A DNA stretch of 6,596 nt from NCBI GenBank assembly GCA_035576005.1, contig DATLXH010000115.1, positions 1-6,596 on the forward strand, in the 5' to 3' direction. Positions within the stretch are counted from its first letter, which is position 1; each line of letters begins with the position of its first letter. Positions 5,657-6,596 of this stretch are shown piece after piece. The translations under genes were made by a program, and so were the position numbers. The notes under the pieces were generated by a model that made no database searches, had not been told where the DNA came from, and was given only the letters and a program-made list of their open reading frames with translations. The stretch comes from DATLXH01 sp035576005 (GTDB lineage Bacteria > Acidobacteriota > Thermoanaerobaculia > Gp7-AA8).

Positions 5657-6303
5657 GCGATGGATTCCTCTACTGTGAATATCTCGCACCGCTCGAACAG
5701 GTAAGACAACACAGCCCACGCCGCTGCATCGTGGCTCGTCGACTTGTTCCCGATGCCCGCAGCGAAGTCATGGAGGTCCTGTAGGACGAAGTTAGGATTG
5801 GGCTCGACCGCAGCGAGCTCGCGGTATCTCTGCTTGAACGCCGCAGCGATACGATCACCTTTCTCAGGGTCAACGTGTTCAGCAAAATAAGCTGCCACGC
5901 GATCAGACCTTTGTCGACCGAGGTTCAGGAACAGTTTCGAGTCGTCTGAGAACTCAAACTTCGATTCCTTCTCCGCAGGTACTGGGTGGATTGCTTCCGC
6001 CCTGAGGGGCGTACTTGCGATCGCGGCGACGATTGCCCCGATCTCAGCAAAGGAAACGCCGATGTAGGCTGCCATGGTGGGCGCTTCGCATCCAAAGAGA
6101 TCCGGGAGGTCATCCGCGTCAAGCTGGAAGACGAGTCGTTTGATTGGCTCGAAGCCCCAGATCGTGCAATCCTTCAGGTGCTTCTGCTGCAGGGTTAGCA
6201 GGTGGTCGAGCAGCGGGGCGGGCACGCCGGCTATGCTGTTGTGAACCAATACCCACTCATCGAAATGCTCCGCCCAGTGCCCAACCGCGCCCTCATAATC
6301 CTT
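5653..6303 (-). pseudogene. 5'-truncated ABC-3C effector/CTD protein, N-terminal domain lost at IS junction
   Basis: About 216 codons remain. They begin near KDYEGAVGHWAEHFDEWVLV, continue through VHNSIAGVPAPLLDHL and TIWGFEPIKRLVFQL, and end with CEIFTVEESIA. The D(Y/F)xGAxxHW, W(V/T)(F/L)VHN and WGxxxL pattern is, from family knowledge, the segment following an N-terminal nuclease-like domain in ABC-3C effector proteins, whose C-terminal part contacts the middle component. No ATG or GTG start remains upstream. The frame runs on into insertion-sequence DNA, and the first usable start is a TTG at 6249 within the conserved segment (198 residues). The missing N-terminus would normally hold the presumed toxic or DNA-cutting activity. 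The stop TGA overlaps the next gene's GTG by 4 bases. The truncation is clear. The nature of the missing domain is inference. Confidence 0.75.
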
Positions 6304-6596
6304 AGGACGATGTCCCGAACTCAGTTGAAATTGGGATGACGGAACCCTCGAGTCATTATGCGATTTTCTTTTCCTCAGCGACAGCTGCGTCGAGGGCTTT
6401 GAGGAGCTTCGGCATCAGCAGGTAGCCTTTGATGCGACGGAAGCGTTTCTCTGCTTCGAGTAATCCTGTTGCACACCAGCGATGCTTCATCATGCCTCCG
6501 CGCCAGCGTTTCACACGATTCGTAAGACGTCGGACGCTGGAGAACGCGGACTCGATCGGATTGGTCGTGACCAGGTGAGTCGCCAATGCAGGATCG
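6304..6596 (-). mobile_element. partial IS256-like insertion sequence, right part outside the window
   Basis: The element consists of the transposase 3' end and about 50 bases of non-coding end sequence, which contain TCCCGAACTCAGTTGAAATTGGGA-like material between about 6311 and 6336, presumably part of its terminal inverted repeat. The left border is placed near 6304 because the effector reading frame (KDYEGAV) is recognisable up to 6303. Neither the opposite inverted repeat nor the target duplication (usually 8-9 bases in this family) is visible, so the border is approximate. Confidence 0.65.
6356..6596 (-). CDS. IS256-family (Mutator-type) transposase, C-terminal part
   Basis: The last 79 residues of the protein are present. 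The 5' part lies beyond the window, and the frame is open to the edge (DPALATHLVTTNPIESAF). TTNPIESAFSSVRRLTNRVK matches the conserved C-terminal block of IS256-family transposases, in which the E of NxIE is the likely third residue of the DDE catalytic triad. The following WCATGLLEAEKRFRRIKGY is the family's usual C-terminal helix with a Trp/Arg-rich end. It ends at TAA (6358-6356). The frame shows no internal damage, so the element may be active if the rest is intact. It is transcribed in the same direction as the ABC-3C operon, so outward transcription could reach those genes. Confidence 0.85.
   Translation of the reverse strand, partial: DPALATHLVTTNPIESAFSSVRRLTNRVKRWRGGMMKHRWCATGLLEAEKRFRRIKGYLLMPKLLKALDAAVAEEKKIA

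Overview
The window is accessory DNA from a bacterium with moderate to high GC content. Compact polycistronic genes, strong Shine-Dalgarno sites, a GTG start and bacterial mobile elements support a bacterial source. I cannot place the organism further from the sequence. Almost every convincing gene is on the minus strand, so the biological order reads right to left.

Right part (about 3693-6596): the 3' end of an IS256-like transposase gene enters from the right edge and abuts a three-gene, translationally coupled operon. This operon looks like an ABC-three-component (ABC-3C) conflict system. It encodes an effector/CTD protein whose N-terminal part is missing at the IS junction (5653-6303), a small middle component starting with GTG (5411-5656), and an SMC-like ATPase of the DUF2326 type (3693-5414). 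Successive genes overlap by 4 nt (GTGA, then ATGA). The layout suggests the insertion removed the promoter and the N-terminal effector domain while leaving the two downstream genes intact.

Middle part (about 1930-3357): this looks like a short stretch of integron-type gene cassettes read on the minus strand. A 243-residue multi-pass membrane protein lies between two GTTAGGC core sites in the same orientation. The downstream site has the full architecture of an attC site: nested imperfect inverted repeats, with one arm carrying one unpaired extra base. Upstream (to the right) is a longer attC-like site, then a four-unit tandem repeat, then a frameshifted hypothetical gene.

Left part (1-1903): a complete tyrosine recombinase (14-928, all six catalytic residues visible) with a strong ribosome binding site, and an upstream stretch of about 550 bases with no convincing gene except a possible tiny ORF. 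A small two-helix membrane protein gene at 1589-1903 is the only plausible plus-strand gene. The recombinase is XerD/phage-integrase-like and lacks the extra insertion of integron integrases, so it may not be the enzyme that moves the cassettes.

Taken together, the window is a mosaic of recombinase, cassette DNA, a defence-type operon and an insertion sequence, typical of a genomic island. Several genes are broken (cassette-borne hypothetical, ABC-3C effector), which suggests a decaying island.
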